This document shows, in pieces, positions 11,031-22,323 of a stretch of 63,701 nucleotides of DNA. This DNA comes from Acanthamoeba castellanii str. Neff (Eukaryota > Discosea > Longamoebia > Acanthamoebidae). Positions within the stretch are counted from its first letter, which is position 1. Every line of letters begins with the position of its first letter. The stretch covers positions 61,232 to 124,932 of the forward strand of contig NW_004457288.1 of assembly GCF_000313135.1 (NCBI RefSeq), read 5' to 3'. The notes under the pieces were generated by a model. The model did no database searches and was not told the origin of the DNA. It saw only the letters and a list, made by a program, of their open reading frames with translations. The position numbers were made by a program, and so were the translations under genes.

Positions 11031-13256
11031 ATGAAGGCAACGTTAGCGACCACGACAACATGGGCGGGGCTGGACGACAACGTGCGCGCGTGCGTGCTGC
11101 TCCACCTTGAACCCCGCGACCTCGCCAACGTACCCCCCCTCTGCCAACAACTTTTATCAAAAAGATAAATAAATGGATATATCACTATTTTATGCTATTT
11201 TGTGGCTGGCCTGGCAGGTGGCGCAAACGAGCCGGGCGATGGCGAGGGAGGCCGAGGCTGATGCCGTGTGGGCCACGCTCTTCCTGCGCCGCTTCGGGTC
11301 CGACTTTTGGGGCGAACACGTCGGCCCGCACCCCTACCACGTACCCCCCCTCTACCACCCATTCCCCCGCCCCCTCCTACCGTCGCGCTCTCTGCTAGCA
11401 GCGCACCACTCGCGACCGACCAACTGCGGCGCAGGAGGTGGAGGCGCCGCGCGCCAATGCATGGCTGGACATGCCGGCCGTCGCCGTGTTCGAGACCTTC
11501 GTCCACTCGGTCGCCGCCGCAGAGGCGCGCCCGAGCGGCAGCGACGACGACGACGATGAGAGCGAGACGGCGACGCGGCGCGCGCTGCTGGCCTTTGTGC
11601 GCGGCGAGCGAGGCGCGGACAGCAGCGGGCGACAGGGCGGCGGATGGAAGCGCGCCTACAAACGGTTCGATGGCCTCCCTCTTCATGTGTGCGGCCCTTG
11701 CCAGCCATGCATGGCTGACATGGAATGCGGCGAGCAGGATGGAGAAGATGGTGCAGACGTGGCAGACCTTCTGCGCGTGGGCGTGCTGGTGGCGGGCGAG
11801 ACGTCGTTCGCGCGCCTGTCGGCCATCGTCGACACCATCAAGCAGGGCATCTGCACCGGTGCGTGACGCGAGCACTCCTCCGCCCCCGCACGGCAGCCGT
11901 GTGGCGAGTTTAGGCTGCGAACTAACGTCGGCCGCTCTGTTGCACGACGGTCTCGGCCAGGCAGGCTGCGGTACATGGGGTGGAGCAAGGACGACCCGCC
12001 GCTGCCGTCGGTGATCGAGAACGTCGACGTCACGAGCCCCGCCGGTGCGCCCACCAAGTTCGCGTGTGGGTGTTTTTAAGTTCTCTCCATTCATTTAAAT
12101 ATTCGTATTATTGTGTGCAGGCAATGCGCGGGTGCTGCGCATTTGCATCCCGCCAGCCCACAAGTGGGAGAAGCCCAGCTGGACCAACTTCTGCGCCGTG
12201 CGTCGGCCCAGGTAATTTCTGCCCCGCTTGTGCGTGTGCGTGTTAACACAACCAACCAACCAACCAACCAACCAACCAACCAACCAACCAACCAACCAAC
12301 CAACCAAATGATTGGGCGTTGCAGGAATTGGTGGAATCGGTCGCTGGCAGAGACCGAGGAGGAGAATCCGGCCAACTACGCGGACGACGACGAGGAGCCG
12401 CCAGAACACACTGTGGCGGTCCACTTTCGCGGGCTGCAGATCGGTAACTGGCTCAAGTGGAACTTGAAGAGGTACACGCAACTGCACGCGATCTACGCCA
12501 TCGACTGCGAACGCATGGCCGACCCGGACTACCAGGAACAGGTCCTCTTCATCTGCCCACCACCATAGAGCCCATCAAGCGCTTTCTCACGCAACAACAC
12601 ACGCCGCACCGCACACCGCACACGCCCCACCGCACACGCACACGCACACGCACAACGCAACAGGCGTTCCGCGAGCTGCACGGGTTCTTGGGCGAGGGCA
12701 AGGGCCAGTTCGAGGACGGCCTGTACGTCAATCTGCACCTCATCAACGCACCGCCCGACTTTGGTCCCGAGCGCATTCTCGAGCGCCTCAAGGTCCGTGT
12801 GCATGTTGCGGTGAAGCTGCGGCCCACGTCTCTTCGCTGCATGTGGTGGTGGCAGGTGGTGGTGACTCAGTGGAGTTCGTGGTTCTTCGGCGCGCGACAG
12901 ATTCCTCTTTTCGTCGAGCCCAGGCACTATTGCCCGTTCTACGCCGGGCCGGTGGTGTTCGTGGTCACCTCCTTCACCATGCCTCCCGCCGACGCTGTTG
13001 CCGACGACGACGTTGAACCTGTCGCTGGTAAAAATGATGATAATCACGACATACCGCACACGATCCGACACACATTGACTTGTGGGTGGGGACTCCAACA
13101 GAGCGGGAGAAGCGTGAGTCGCTGATCATGCAGGGCCTGGTGTGGCTCGCCAAGCAGCCGATGGCCGACCGACCGCATGCCTTCGTGCGACCGGGCGACA
13201 ACCTGTGGCTGTGCGCTCTCAGCGACGCCCGCGCCGAGGCGGAGCGCAATCTATGA
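11031..13256 (+). CDS. F-box family protein, tandem copy B
   Basis: Complete copy. ATG 11031 opens an exon encoding an ATTTTWAGLDDNVRACVL-type F-box start. The exon series is the same as in copy A: the FLRRFGSDFW exon (about 11219-11340), an acidic exon with GGGWKRAYKR (11435-11668), GETSFARLSAIVD (11740-11860), RYMGWSKDDPPLPSVIENVD (about 11970-12043), HFRGLQIGNW (12325-12555), FRELHGFLGEGKGQF (12663-12793), PFYAGPVVFVVTSF (12900-13015) and the terminal RESLIMQGLVWLAKQ exon ending at TGA 13254-13256. It is a likely SCF substrate receptor. The domain after the F-box is not recognised. The intron at 12248-12307 holds an AACC repeat. Copy D is its closest full-length relative in exon content. 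Confidence 0.65.
12248..12307. repeat. (AACC)n tetranucleotide repeat in an intron of copy B
   Basis: About 15 perfect tandem AACC units lie between the donor after the CAVRRPR exon and the NWWNR exon. The tract is absent from the same intron of copies A, C and D. Confidence 0.9.
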
Positions 13257-13776
13257 TGTGTTAGTGCGCATCTCCCACCACCAACTTTCGACACAACCCT
13301 TATTTCTTCTTTCCTTCGGCGGACATACCCGCGCACAAAGACGGGGAAGGGCCGCGACAGATGTGGTGCTTGCTCCGGCCCGGTGTGGACCGCCAAGCGA
13401 AAACAACTCCACGCGTGTTGGTGTTGGTGTTGGTGTTGGTGTTGGTGTTGGTGTTGGTGTTGGTGTTGGTGTTGGAGGATTGAGGTGGTTCAGTGTGGCT
13501 GTCTTCTTCATCATGGGCGCCTGCCTCACCCTGTCACTACATCTGCATCCTGCTGCTCATGAACTACACCTTAAAGGTGCATCCATGGACCAGGTGTGTG
13601 CACCGTCACAACAACCCCTAACCACATACCTGTATATGTACAATCCAAGTGTGCAGCCCATCAGCTGCAACATCACACCACGCTTGCTGGATGAACGACC
13701 AATGAAATGTTGTCGACCACAAATCGCCCCGACATTTGAGCGGGCCACTCAAAGATAGTTCAACGTGACGAGAACG
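13257..13776. other. Intergenic spacer with GTTGGT hexamer array
   Basis: This separates copies B and C. About ten perfect GTTGGT units lie at 13415-13475. The longest ORF through it gives only a Gly-Val repeat, so I call no gene. The leader found before copies B and D is not obvious before copy C. Confidence 0.5.
13415..13475. repeat. (GTTGGT)n hexamer array between F-box copies B and C
   Basis: About ten perfect hexamers in intergenic sequence. Confidence 0.92.
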
Positions 13777-14790
13777 ATGAAGGCGGCCACGACAACATGG
13801 GCGGGACTGGACGACAACGTGCGCGCGTGCGTGCTGCTCCACCTTGAACCCCGCGACCTCGCCAACGTACCCCCTGCCCCCGACCGACCACCCCTCACTG
13901 CCTGCCCACACAAATTAAGTTATTGGAGAGAATATTTATCTTGTGCTCTTTTGTGGCTGGCCTGGCAGGTGGCGCAAACGAGCCGCGCGATGGCGAGGGA
14001 GGCCGAAGCTGATGCCGTGTGGGCCACGCTCTTCCTGCGCCGCTTCGGGTCCGACTTCTGGGGCGAAAACGTCGGCCCGCACCCCTACCACGTACCCCCC
14101 CGCCCGACCACCCCTCCTACCGTCGCGCTCTCACCACTCGCAACGACCAACTGCGGCGCAGGANNNNNNNNNNNNNNNNNNNNNNNNNNNNNNNNNNNNN
14201 NNNNNNNNNNNNNNNNNNNNNNNNNNNNNNNNNNNNNNNNNNNNNNNNNNNNNNNNNNNNNNNNNNNNNNNNNNNNNNNNNNNNNNNNNNNNNNNNNNNN
14301 NNNNNNNNNNTATTACTAATTTATTTGAGCGTTTGGCGGGACAGGCAATGCGCGAGTGCTGCGCATCCTCATCCCGGCAGCCAACAGGCGGGAGAGCCCG
14401 TGCCGGACGAACTTCTGCGCCGTGCGTAGGCCTCGGTAATTATGTGTGTCTTGTGTCGTGTGCGCCGTGTGTGCGTGTGCGTGTGTCGTGTCGTGCTGCT
14501 GGCCTGATATCTGTGGAATGGCAGGAACTGGTGGAACAGAGAGACAGAAGGAAAGCAGACCACCAGCGAGGACGGAGAAGAGGAGGATGAGGAGCCGCAG
14601 GCACTCACTGTGGCGGTCCACTTCCGTGGGCTGCAGATCGGCAACTGGCGCAAGTGGAACGGGAAGAGGTACACGCGACTGCACGTCATCTACGCCATCG
14701 ACTGCGAGCGCATGGCCGACCCGGACTACCAGGAACAGGTCCTCTTCATCCGCCCTCACGCACGCACCGCACGCATGCACCACACACACA

Positions 14791-14821
<31 letters not shown>

Positions 14822-15475
14822 ACCAACGGCACACACACAAACACAGGTGTTCCGCGAGCTGCACGGGTTCTTGGGCGAGGGCAAGGGCCAGTTCGAGGAC
14901 GGCCTGTTCGTCAATCTGCACCTCATCAATGCGCCGCCCGACTTTGGTCCCGTGCGCATTCTCGAGCGCCTCAAGGTGTGGTCCGTATGCATGTTGCGGT
15001 GAAGCTGCGGTGGTGGCAGGTGGTGGTGACCCAGTGGAGTTCGTGGTTCTTCGGCGCGCGACAGATTCCTCTTTTCGTCGAGCCCAGGCACTGGTGCCCG
15101 TTCTACGCCGGGCCGGTGGTGTTCGTGGTCACCTCCTTCACCATGCCTCCCGCCGACGCTGTTGCCGACGACGAACCTGCCGCCGGTAACAATTAACCAC
15201 ACAACATAACAAACACGACCGCACGACACGACACACGACCGCACGACACGACACGAACCTTGACTTTGGTGGGTGGGACGACAACAGAGCGGGAGAAGCG
15301 CGAGTCGCTGATTATGCGGGGGCTCGTGTGGCTCAGCAAGCAGCCGATGGCCGACCGACCTCATTCCTACGTGCGACCGGACGACAGCCTGTGGCTGTGC
15401 GCTCTCACCGACGCCCGCGCCGACGAGGAGCGCCGCGCCAAAGATGAAGCCACCGCCTGGATGAACGACCTGTAG
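13777..15475 (+). CDS. F-box family protein, tandem copy C (interrupted by an assembly gap)
   Basis: ATG 13777 opens the F-box exon (TTWAGLDDNVRACVL). The FLRRFGSDFWGENVG exon follows. Sequence is then unknown from 14164 to 14310, which removes the acidic WKRAYKR exon and the GETSFARLSAIVD and PPLPPVIQN exons. After the gap it resumes exactly in the copy A-type intron and exons (VLRILIPAANRRESP, HFRGLQIGNWRKWN, FRELHGFLGEG). It ends with a variant last exon (RESLIMRGLVWLSKQ..WMNDL, TAG 15473-15475). The post-gap part differs from copy A 9623-10585 by only a few bases plus microsatellite length, so this copy could be a real recombinant or a scaffold chimera. Confidence 0.55.
14164..14310. other. 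Assembly gap (147 N)
   Basis: A run of Ns within F-box copy C. Sequence after it is nearly identical to the matching part of copy A, so the gap lies at a repeat the assembler probably could not resolve. Confidence 0.99.
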
Positions 15476-15585
15476 ATGCGGTGTCTGAGATTTTTGTCGA
15501 CCACAAGCCAATGAAACGATTTGTTTTCATCTTGTCGACAAAAAATCGCCTCACCCCCGACACACGCGTTCTCGGGAAGGTATCG

Positions 15586-17860
15586 ATGAAGGCAACGTTA
15601 GCGACCACGACAACATGGGCGGGGCTGGACGACAACGTGCGCGCGTGCGTGCTGCTCCACCTTGAACCCCGCGACCTCGCCAACGTACCCCCCCTCTGCC
15701 CCGATGTAGAAAAATTTTATCAAAGATAAATAAATGGATATATCACTAATTTATGCTATTTTGTGGCTGGCCTGCAGGTGGCGCAAACGAGCCGGGCGAT
15801 GGCGAGGGAGTCCGAGGCTGATGCCGTGTGGGCCACGCTCTTCCTGCGCCGCTTCGGGTCCGACTTTTGGGGCGAACACGTCGGCCCGCACCCCTACCAC
15901 GTACCCCCCTCTACCACCCATTCCCCCCCGCCCCCTCCTACCGTCGCGCTCTCTGCTAGTGCGCACCCCCCCTACCGTGGCGCTCTTACCACTCGCGACC
16001 GACCAACTGCGGCGCAGGAGGTGGAGGCGCCGCGCGCCAATGCATGGCTGGACATGCCGGCCGTCGCCGTGTTCGAGACCTTCGTCCACTCGGTCGCCGC
16101 CGCAGAGGCGCGCCCGAGCGGCAGCGACGACGACGACGACGACGAGAGCGAGACGGCGACGCGGCGCGCGCTGCTGGCCTTTGTGCGCGGCGAGCGAGGC
16201 GCGGACAGCAGCGGGCGACAGGGCGGCGGATGGAAGCGCGCCTACAAACGGTTCGGAGCCGCCGCCCTTTTTGTCGTGTGCGGTGCACGTGTGGCTGATG
16301 TGATCGGCGATCGATCGAGCAGGATGGGGGAGATGGTGCGGGCGTGGCAGACCTTCTGCGCGTGGGGCGTGCTGGTGGCGGGCGAGACGTCGTTCGCGCG
16401 CCTGTCGGCCATCGTCGACACCATCAAGCAGGGCATCAGCTCCGGTGCGTGACGCGAGTACTCCTCCGCCCCCGCACGGCAGCCGTGTGGCGAGCTTAGG
16501 CAGCGAACTAACGTCGGCCGCGCTGTTGCACGACGGTCTTGGCCAGGCAGGCTGCGGTACATGGCGTCGTGGAGCAAGGACGACCCGCCGCTGCCGTCGG
16601 TGATCGAGAACGTCGACGTCACGAGCCCCGCCGGTGCGACAATCGATTCGCGCGTGATGTTTGTTTATATATAATTTAATTTATAATTTCTATTTAAATA
16701 ATTCATAATTGGACGAAATTGTGTGCAGGCAATGCGCGGGTGCTGCGCATTTGCGTCCCGCCAGCCCACAAGTGGGACAAGTCCAGCTGGACCAACATCT
16801 GCGCCGTGCGTCGGCCCAGGTATTTTCTGCCCCCGGGTATTGATAAAATACAAATAATTAATAAATTAATAATCCTTATAGGTAATAATATTATTCTTTT
16901 TTAAATTAAAAAAATGGTGGTGATTGCAGGAATTGGTGGAACCGGTCGGCGCAAGAAACCGGCGAGGAGGCGAATCCGGCCAACTACGCGGACGACGACG
17001 AGGAGCCGCCAGAGTACACTGTGGCGGTCCACTTTCGTGGGCTGCAGATCGGTAACTGGCTCAAGTGGAACGGGAAGAGGTACATGCGACTGCACGCGAT
17101 CTACGCCATCGACTGCGAACGCATGGCCGACCCGGACTACCAGGAACAGGTCCTCTTCATCTGCCCACCACCATAGAGCAATGAACCCATAAAGCGCTCA
17201 CGCTCACGCACACCACACACCGCACACCGCACACCGCACACGCACAACACAGGTGTTTCGCGAGCTGCACGGGTTCTTGGGCGAGGGCAAGGGCCAGTTC
17301 GAGGACGGCCTGTTCGTCAATCTGCACCTCATCAACGCGCCGCCCGACTTTGGTCCCGAGCGCATTCTCGAGCGCCTCAAGGTGTGTATAATCGTGGCGT
17401 GTGTCTTGCGTGAGTGCCGTGAGTGCCGTGTTGCGTGCTGACGGACAACACTCGGGTCAATCGGGTTCGGCACGCGACAGATTCCGCTCTTGGAGCGCCC
17501 AGGGCACCACTGCCCGTTTTATGCGGGACCCGTGACGTTTGTCGTCACCTCCTTCACCATGCCTCCCGGCGCTGCCGTCATTGACGAGGAGGAGCCTGCT
17601 GCAGGTCCCACACACACACACTCACAGCATATGCGACACCCGCACTGACGGTGGTACCGTGTGTTGTGTGTGTTGTGTGTGTTGTGTGTTGTGTGTTGTG
17701 TCATTATGTGTTGGACTACGCAGAGCTGATCATGCAGGGCCTGGTGTGGCTCAGCAAGCAGCCGATGGCCGACCGACCGCATGCCTTCGTGCGACCGGGC
17801 GACAACCTGTGGCTGTGCGCTCTCAGCGACGCCCGCGCCGAGGCGGAGCGCAATCTGTGA
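15586..17860 (+). CDS. F-box family protein, tandem copy D
   Basis: Complete copy with the same exon order as copy B: F-box exon from ATG 15586, FLRRFGSDFW exon, acidic exon with GGGWKRAYKR, GETSFARLSAIVDTIKQ, WSKDDPPLPSVIENVD (about 16560-16630), RICVPPAHKWDKSSW (16730-16818), HFRGLQIGNWLKWN (about 16930-17160), FRELHGFLGEGKGQF (17253-17381), a PFYAGPVTFVVTSF exon (about 17480-17605) and a terminal LIMQGLVWLSKQ exon to TGA 17858-17860. The conserved 5' leader of copy B is present upstream at 15520-15585. Introns near 16650-16730 and 16825-16925 are AT-rich. Role as in the other copies: inferred SCF substrate receptor with an unrecognised C-terminal domain. Confidence 0.65.
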
Positions 17861-18067
17861 TGGATCGGTGCGCACCTTCACGCCACCACTTTCCTACCAA
17901 AGCTGACCGGACCTCTCGAATTGCAGGTTTGATTTTTAGGCTGAATTTTCTACCGGGCGCCACGTTTCCCGTGTTCGGCGGAAACACACAGCGTTGGTGA
18001 ACAAATAGAAACTCAAGAAAACCACCAAGCCACAAGTGAGGCCTCACTCAACAACCAAACTAGCATC

Positions 18068-18782
18068 ATGTCGGCTTCTTCCTCGTGGTCTTCTGCACTC
18101 CAGGTGGGCGACGTTTTGTGGGTGAAGCGCTCCCCGCTGGGCGAGCACCACCTATACCACCACGCCGGGGTGGTGACACGGATCGACGCCCACGGCCGCC
18201 CGACCGAGGTGGTCGACTTCGGCCCCGGCGGAGAGGGCGAAGACATCCCCCTCTGCCTGGCCCTCACCACCGGCTTCGAGGCGGCGCCTCGGGTGCTCGA
18301 GGGGGCGGTCGCGATCGAATCCATCTTCCCCCCGAGCGACACGTTCACCTACGCGCGAGGGCCGAAGGCGGGTCAAGAAGAGGAGGTGCTCCAGCGCGTG
18401 GCGGCGTCGCTGGGGGTGCCGCGGCTGTACCACCTCCAACGTAGCAACTGCCAGCACTACGCCACGGAGATGAGCTGCGGCCAGGCCAGCTCGGCTGAGG
18501 CTTTGCTCCTGGCTGAGACCTTTCGGGTTCGTGTACCCCCAATTTTACGCAGAAGATGAAGATGATGATGACGAGATAAAGATGATGTTGCATCATCTAC
18601 AGGACATAGGCAGTAGGCAGGTGGTAGAGGTGGAGCTATTCAAGGGCGAGGGGTGGCTGCCAGTGCTGGCCAACGGGCTGCTGACGCTCCTCGCCTCAGC
18701 CCACAACGAAGCGCAGCACCGCTACCAACTCTTCACGACCTTGCGCACCACCCACCTCAGCGAAACCAACCCGCAGAAGTGA
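18068..18782 (+). CDS. LRAT-domain (H-rev107/NlpC-P60-like) protein
   Basis: ATG 18068. Exon 1 encodes about 153 residues with the LRAT hallmarks: an early GDVLWVKR strand, YHHAGVV supplying the catalytic histidine, and the NCQHYATEM motif with the nucleophilic cysteine (the family NCxHF motif). A short intron (about 18529-18600) leads to a second exon (ELFKGEGWLPVLANG..) ending at TGA 18780-18782. LRAT-like enzymes are thiol acyltransferases or phospholipases acting on membrane lipids; H-rev107 proteins are membrane-tethered by a C-terminal hydrophobic segment, which is not obvious here. The substrate is unknown. The Cys/His pair looks intact, so I take it as active. Confidence 0.7.
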
Positions 18783-19037
18783 GCGTGGCGTACTGATGTG
18801 CCAGGTGATGTACAGAAAAAGAGCAAAGAGCATCGTCATTACTAGACCAGAGATTTTGGTCATCTTGGCGGGAGTTTGAATTTCAAACGCCAAGAATCAA
18901 TGGCGGGAATGTAGCAACTGAATCCTGCGAGCCCGTTCAACACGATCCGCTCCGAGACATCAGGAGCTGGTGCCTGCCACACGTACGAGTAGCAGCCTGA
19001 CTTGAATTAAACTGCAATTTCTTTCATTTAACGGATG
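18783..19037. promoter_or_regulatory. Spacer with clustered E2F-like sites
   Basis: Within about 45 bases (18862-18910) there are three GGCGGGA/TTGGCG-type motifs: CTTGGCGGGAG, an inverted CGCCAAG, and ATGGCGGGAA. These resemble E2F/DP sites (TTTSSCGC). No gene is seen in the spacer, and which flanking gene they would serve is not clear. Confidence 0.3.
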
Positions 19038-19047
19038 GATTCGTCCT

Positions 19048-19413
19048 AGCTGCCGAGGATGAGATGCACAGATTGGATGGACAAATCAACTCCCTAAACG
19101 TCTCGATGATATCGAAGCCCGCTGCAAGGAACGCCTTCAAACCCTCGAGAAGAAGATGAAGCGGTACCAAAGGCGCGTCGCTCTCGTGCAAGAAGTTGTA
19201 GAGGCCCTGGAGAGAGATGAGGAAGACGACGAGCTTGAGCCAGCATCCCTCACCACTCTGATGACACGCACACAACACAAGAGAGCTCGCGTGGAAAAGC
19301 CACAGGAGGTCATCCCCCACAACACCTCGTTCCGCTCGACCATTGTGGCCTCACACTCCTTTGTTGGTCGGTGTAGGCGGAAGAAGAGGAAGAGGAGCCG
19401 CAAGGCGGTGTAG
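19048..19413 (+). pseudogene. Short coiled-coil ORF with an internal frame break (uncertain)
   Basis: Codons from 19048 read as a charged coil (AAEDEMHRLDGQINSLN). Near 19100 the coil pattern continues in the next frame (RLDDIEARCKERLQTLEKKM..) through an acidic stretch to a basic tail, RRKKRKRSRKAV, and a stop at 19411-19413. A single-base indel or an unseen intron would explain the switch. No start codon is evident: the first segment is preceded by a possible acceptor (GTCCTAG). It could be a small pseudogene, a terminal exon of an unseen gene, or chance. The tail is strongly basic like a nuclear localisation signal. No family is recognised. Confidence 0.25.
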
Positions 19414-19572
19414 AGGAACCAGATCCCTAACTCCTCCTGCCAAGACCACAACACCCGACGGGTCGACAACGGACACAACGAAAGCAACGAGAGCACCCTC
19501 GCCTTCTTGATTGTACAGATGGAATTGAACTGCATATGTAGATACACACATACACCTATGATGTTCTTCCCT

Positions 19573-20254
19573 TCAGTGTAATGTAGCTGTTGCCGGGGCT
19601 TGTTGTTCGTGCTCGAGCAAGGTTGCCAGGATGGCGCCATTGCTCTGGGCCAAGTCCACCGCCGATCGCCCGTCCCTGCAGCCACCACACGAACGAATGA
19701 GCCCTCAGGCCTCAACAACTCCTGAGCGGCCTAAGGGGGCAACATACCGCGACTGGAGGCGGGGGTCGGCTCCGTGAGCCAGCAGCAGCTTCACCATCTC
19801 GTGGTGGCCCTTCGTCACGGCGACATGCAGCGGCAGCGACACCCGGGTTCCGGTGCCGGAGACCACATTGACGTGTTGTCCGGCTCCGTGATCCAGCAAA
19901 AGCTGGGCTGTGATGCGCGACAGGCAAGCATGCAGCATTGTGTGTGTGTGTGTGGTGTGTGGTGTGTGGTGTGTGGTGTGAGGTGTCAGAGTTCTGTGGT
20001 AACGAACGCTATGTGCGGTGGTGTGTCGTGCCTAGGGTGACGTTGTTTTGGAGCACGGCTCTCGAAAGGACCTCAGGGTTGTCCTTGGGATCGACGCCGC
20101 GGGATATCAGCAAGCGAGCCACCTCGTTGTGCCCCTTGTCCACGGCCAGGGAAAGTGCGTGGTCGTCGGCCTCGGCTCCGAGGTCCAGCAGGTAGCGGAC
20201 CACCTCGGCTTGGCCTGCGTTATATTCCATTACAACACACGTTGCCTTTTTAAC

Positions 20255-20312
<58 letters not shown>

Positions 20313-21726
20313 AAATAAAGCTCTGATGTGTGCACCAAAGAACGAACCATAGCGAGCGGCGATGGTGAGCGCTGTCTGGCTTCGGAAGTTGAGGGACGCG
20401 TTGAGGAGGTCGCGCGACTCTTCGAGTATTCTGCGCACCACCACGATGCTGCCGTACTTGCACGCATGACGCAGCGACTCTTGGGCGTATTGCTGGGAGC
20501 AGAGAGCTCGCACTGAGCTTGCGATCGTGGGTGTGTGTGTGTTGTGCCGCGTGTGTTGTGATGCGTCTAAGAACGCTTGTGTGTGTCGTGTCGTGTCGTT
20601 AGTCGTGTGGTGTGCAGGGGTACGGTACTGAATTGAGCGCGTCGGTGATGATGCTGAGCGAGTTCTCATGTTTCCGTTTGCGCAGCTCCCATTGGCGTTG
20701 CTCGTGGGCGAGGGCGGCTTGCAGTGCGTCGCGCTTGGCTGCCAACGCCTGTTGCTGCTCGCTTTGGGCATTGCGCTGCCCCTTGAACAGGTAACGAAAC
20801 GACTGAAACCACGAAACTGGCGCCCTGCCGCTCTATACGCACACGCAACACGCAACACGCAACACGCAACACGACACATGAGAGTTAAATTTGTGTCTGA
20901 GTGCGTAAACGGAGTGAGCGCACCATCTTGAGTCGGGTGGCCGGCACTGGTGGGCCGCCAAAGATTTTAGCATGCAGCGCGCGCCACATGGCCGCATCTT
21001 CGGTCAACCGTCGCCAATGCTGAGACGTCAGCCCCGCACTGTTCACCACAAACAATGTTGTTCGTTTTCTCAGATTGTGGGTCTCCATATGGACAACATG
21101 ACATCACAAGACACGCGAGTGGAGGAAGAGACAGAGTACCGAAGGACCAAGTCGGCGGGACCCAGGAAAGAGAGGATGTGCTGCTGCACCTCCTGCGGCA
21201 GGTCGTTGATGTGCAGCCCCGACAAGGCAGCGTCGTCTGCGCGCTGAGTTGCTATGGTTGGCGTGATGGTAGGCTCTGCTCTCACCGTCTCACCGTGGTG
21301 GTCTACTCCTTCTTCCCTTTCCACCACAGGCGACGTTGCTTCTTTGGCCTTGACGCAGGAAGGGCCTGCCAGCTCTTCATCTTCTACTACTCGCCTGAAC
21401 AAGACCTAGTAGAAATTTGAGTAGAGACTCAAGTGTTGGTTGGCAGAACAATAACAACAACACATATAGACAAAGATGGGGGAGCACACCTGAGCAGGGG
21501 AGGCCTGGCCCAGCCCCTTGCCCAGCCGCACGTCCACCTTCAGCGTGGGGTGACCGCCGCCCCCCTCTGGTGGCACCTGCGCCAGCACCACTGTCCAGCA
21601 CCCGAGCACCACCGTCAGCGGTCCGCTGTCCTGCTCCTGCTCCTGCGCGTCCATGTCCCTCAGTGCAGTCACAACAACCAAGGCCTTGGCCTGAGCTGAA
21701 GGTGACACCTTAGTCACAAATACCAT
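19573..21726 (-). CDS. F-box / coiled-coil / ankyrin-repeat protein
   Basis: Read on the minus strand. A first exon with hydrophobic beta-like segments (PLTVVLGCWTVVLAQVPP) starts at ATG 21726, though more 5' exons are possible. An exon with a clear F-box follows (LHINDLPQEVQQHILSFLGPADLV, near 21155-21230). Next come an exon continuing the F-box region (SQHWRRLTEDAAMWRALHAKIFGG), a glutamine/lysine-rich coiled coil (about 20640-20790), and at least four ankyrin repeats across three exons (SLRHACKYGSIVVVRRILEES; DDHALSLAVDKGHNEVARLL; SLPLHVAVTKGHHEMVKLLLAHGAD; DGRSAVDLAQSNGAILATLL). The stop is at 19573-19575. This fits an SCF receptor that binds targets through ankyrins. An intron at 20257-20311 holds a CA tract. 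Confidence 0.7.
20257..20311. repeat. (CA)n microsatellite in an intron of the F-box/ankyrin gene
   Basis: An uninterrupted CA tract of about 54 bases lies between two ankyrin exons. Confidence 0.9.
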
Positions 21727-22323
21727 TCCCTCCTCTCCTGGTGCAGCCTGTGAGATTTCCCACAAGACAAAAGAGAAACCGAAACAGAAAGCGAAATTGC
21801 AAAATAATAATATCCTGTCAATAAAAGTAATGCGGGTATCTTAGAACTGCTTGATGGCTCAGGATGATGATGAAGAGGGACAGAATGGATAGGCCATCTC
21901 AACGACCAGGTCCCTCCACTTGCAGCGCGTGCACAGCGGGGCGTAGAGGCATGGACAAGAGGGCCAAGAGGAATTCGGGAGGCATTCTGCCGGAGGAACA
22001 GGTGAGACGTGGTTACTGCGGATCGCAGAGCGAAAATTCAACTTCTTTCCGCCCAATGCAGCGACAGCCCTCGTGCGGGACTCCAAACAACCGCACACAC
22101 AACATCGCCCCCCTTGGTGGCGGTTGTCTTCTCCTTCACGGCCTTCTGCACACACACAGCTCCCCTCTACTCTCCTTGGCTCGCACCGCGACCTCTCAAT
22201 CCACACTTGACACCGCATAGCTGCAGCTTCAATCTTTCATCTTTCATCTTCATCTTTCCTCCTTGCTGAGCCTGCAAAACGAGTAGAGGAGCCTCTTTCT
22301 CAAATACACCACACACCTCCAAA
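21727..22323. other. Region between the divergent F-box/ankyrin and F-box/MORN genes
   Basis: Both neighbours point away, so this should hold two promoters. Short ORFs exist on both strands at 21860-22000 (a basic plus-strand one and a cysteine-rich minus-strand one). Neither matches a family I know; the minus-strand one could be a 5' exon of the ankyrin gene. I make no gene call. Confidence 0.4.

Noticed and set aside
13177..13758. ORF with Gly-Val repeats between copies B and C
   Set aside because: It is the translation of the GTTGGT array and has no domain or splice support.
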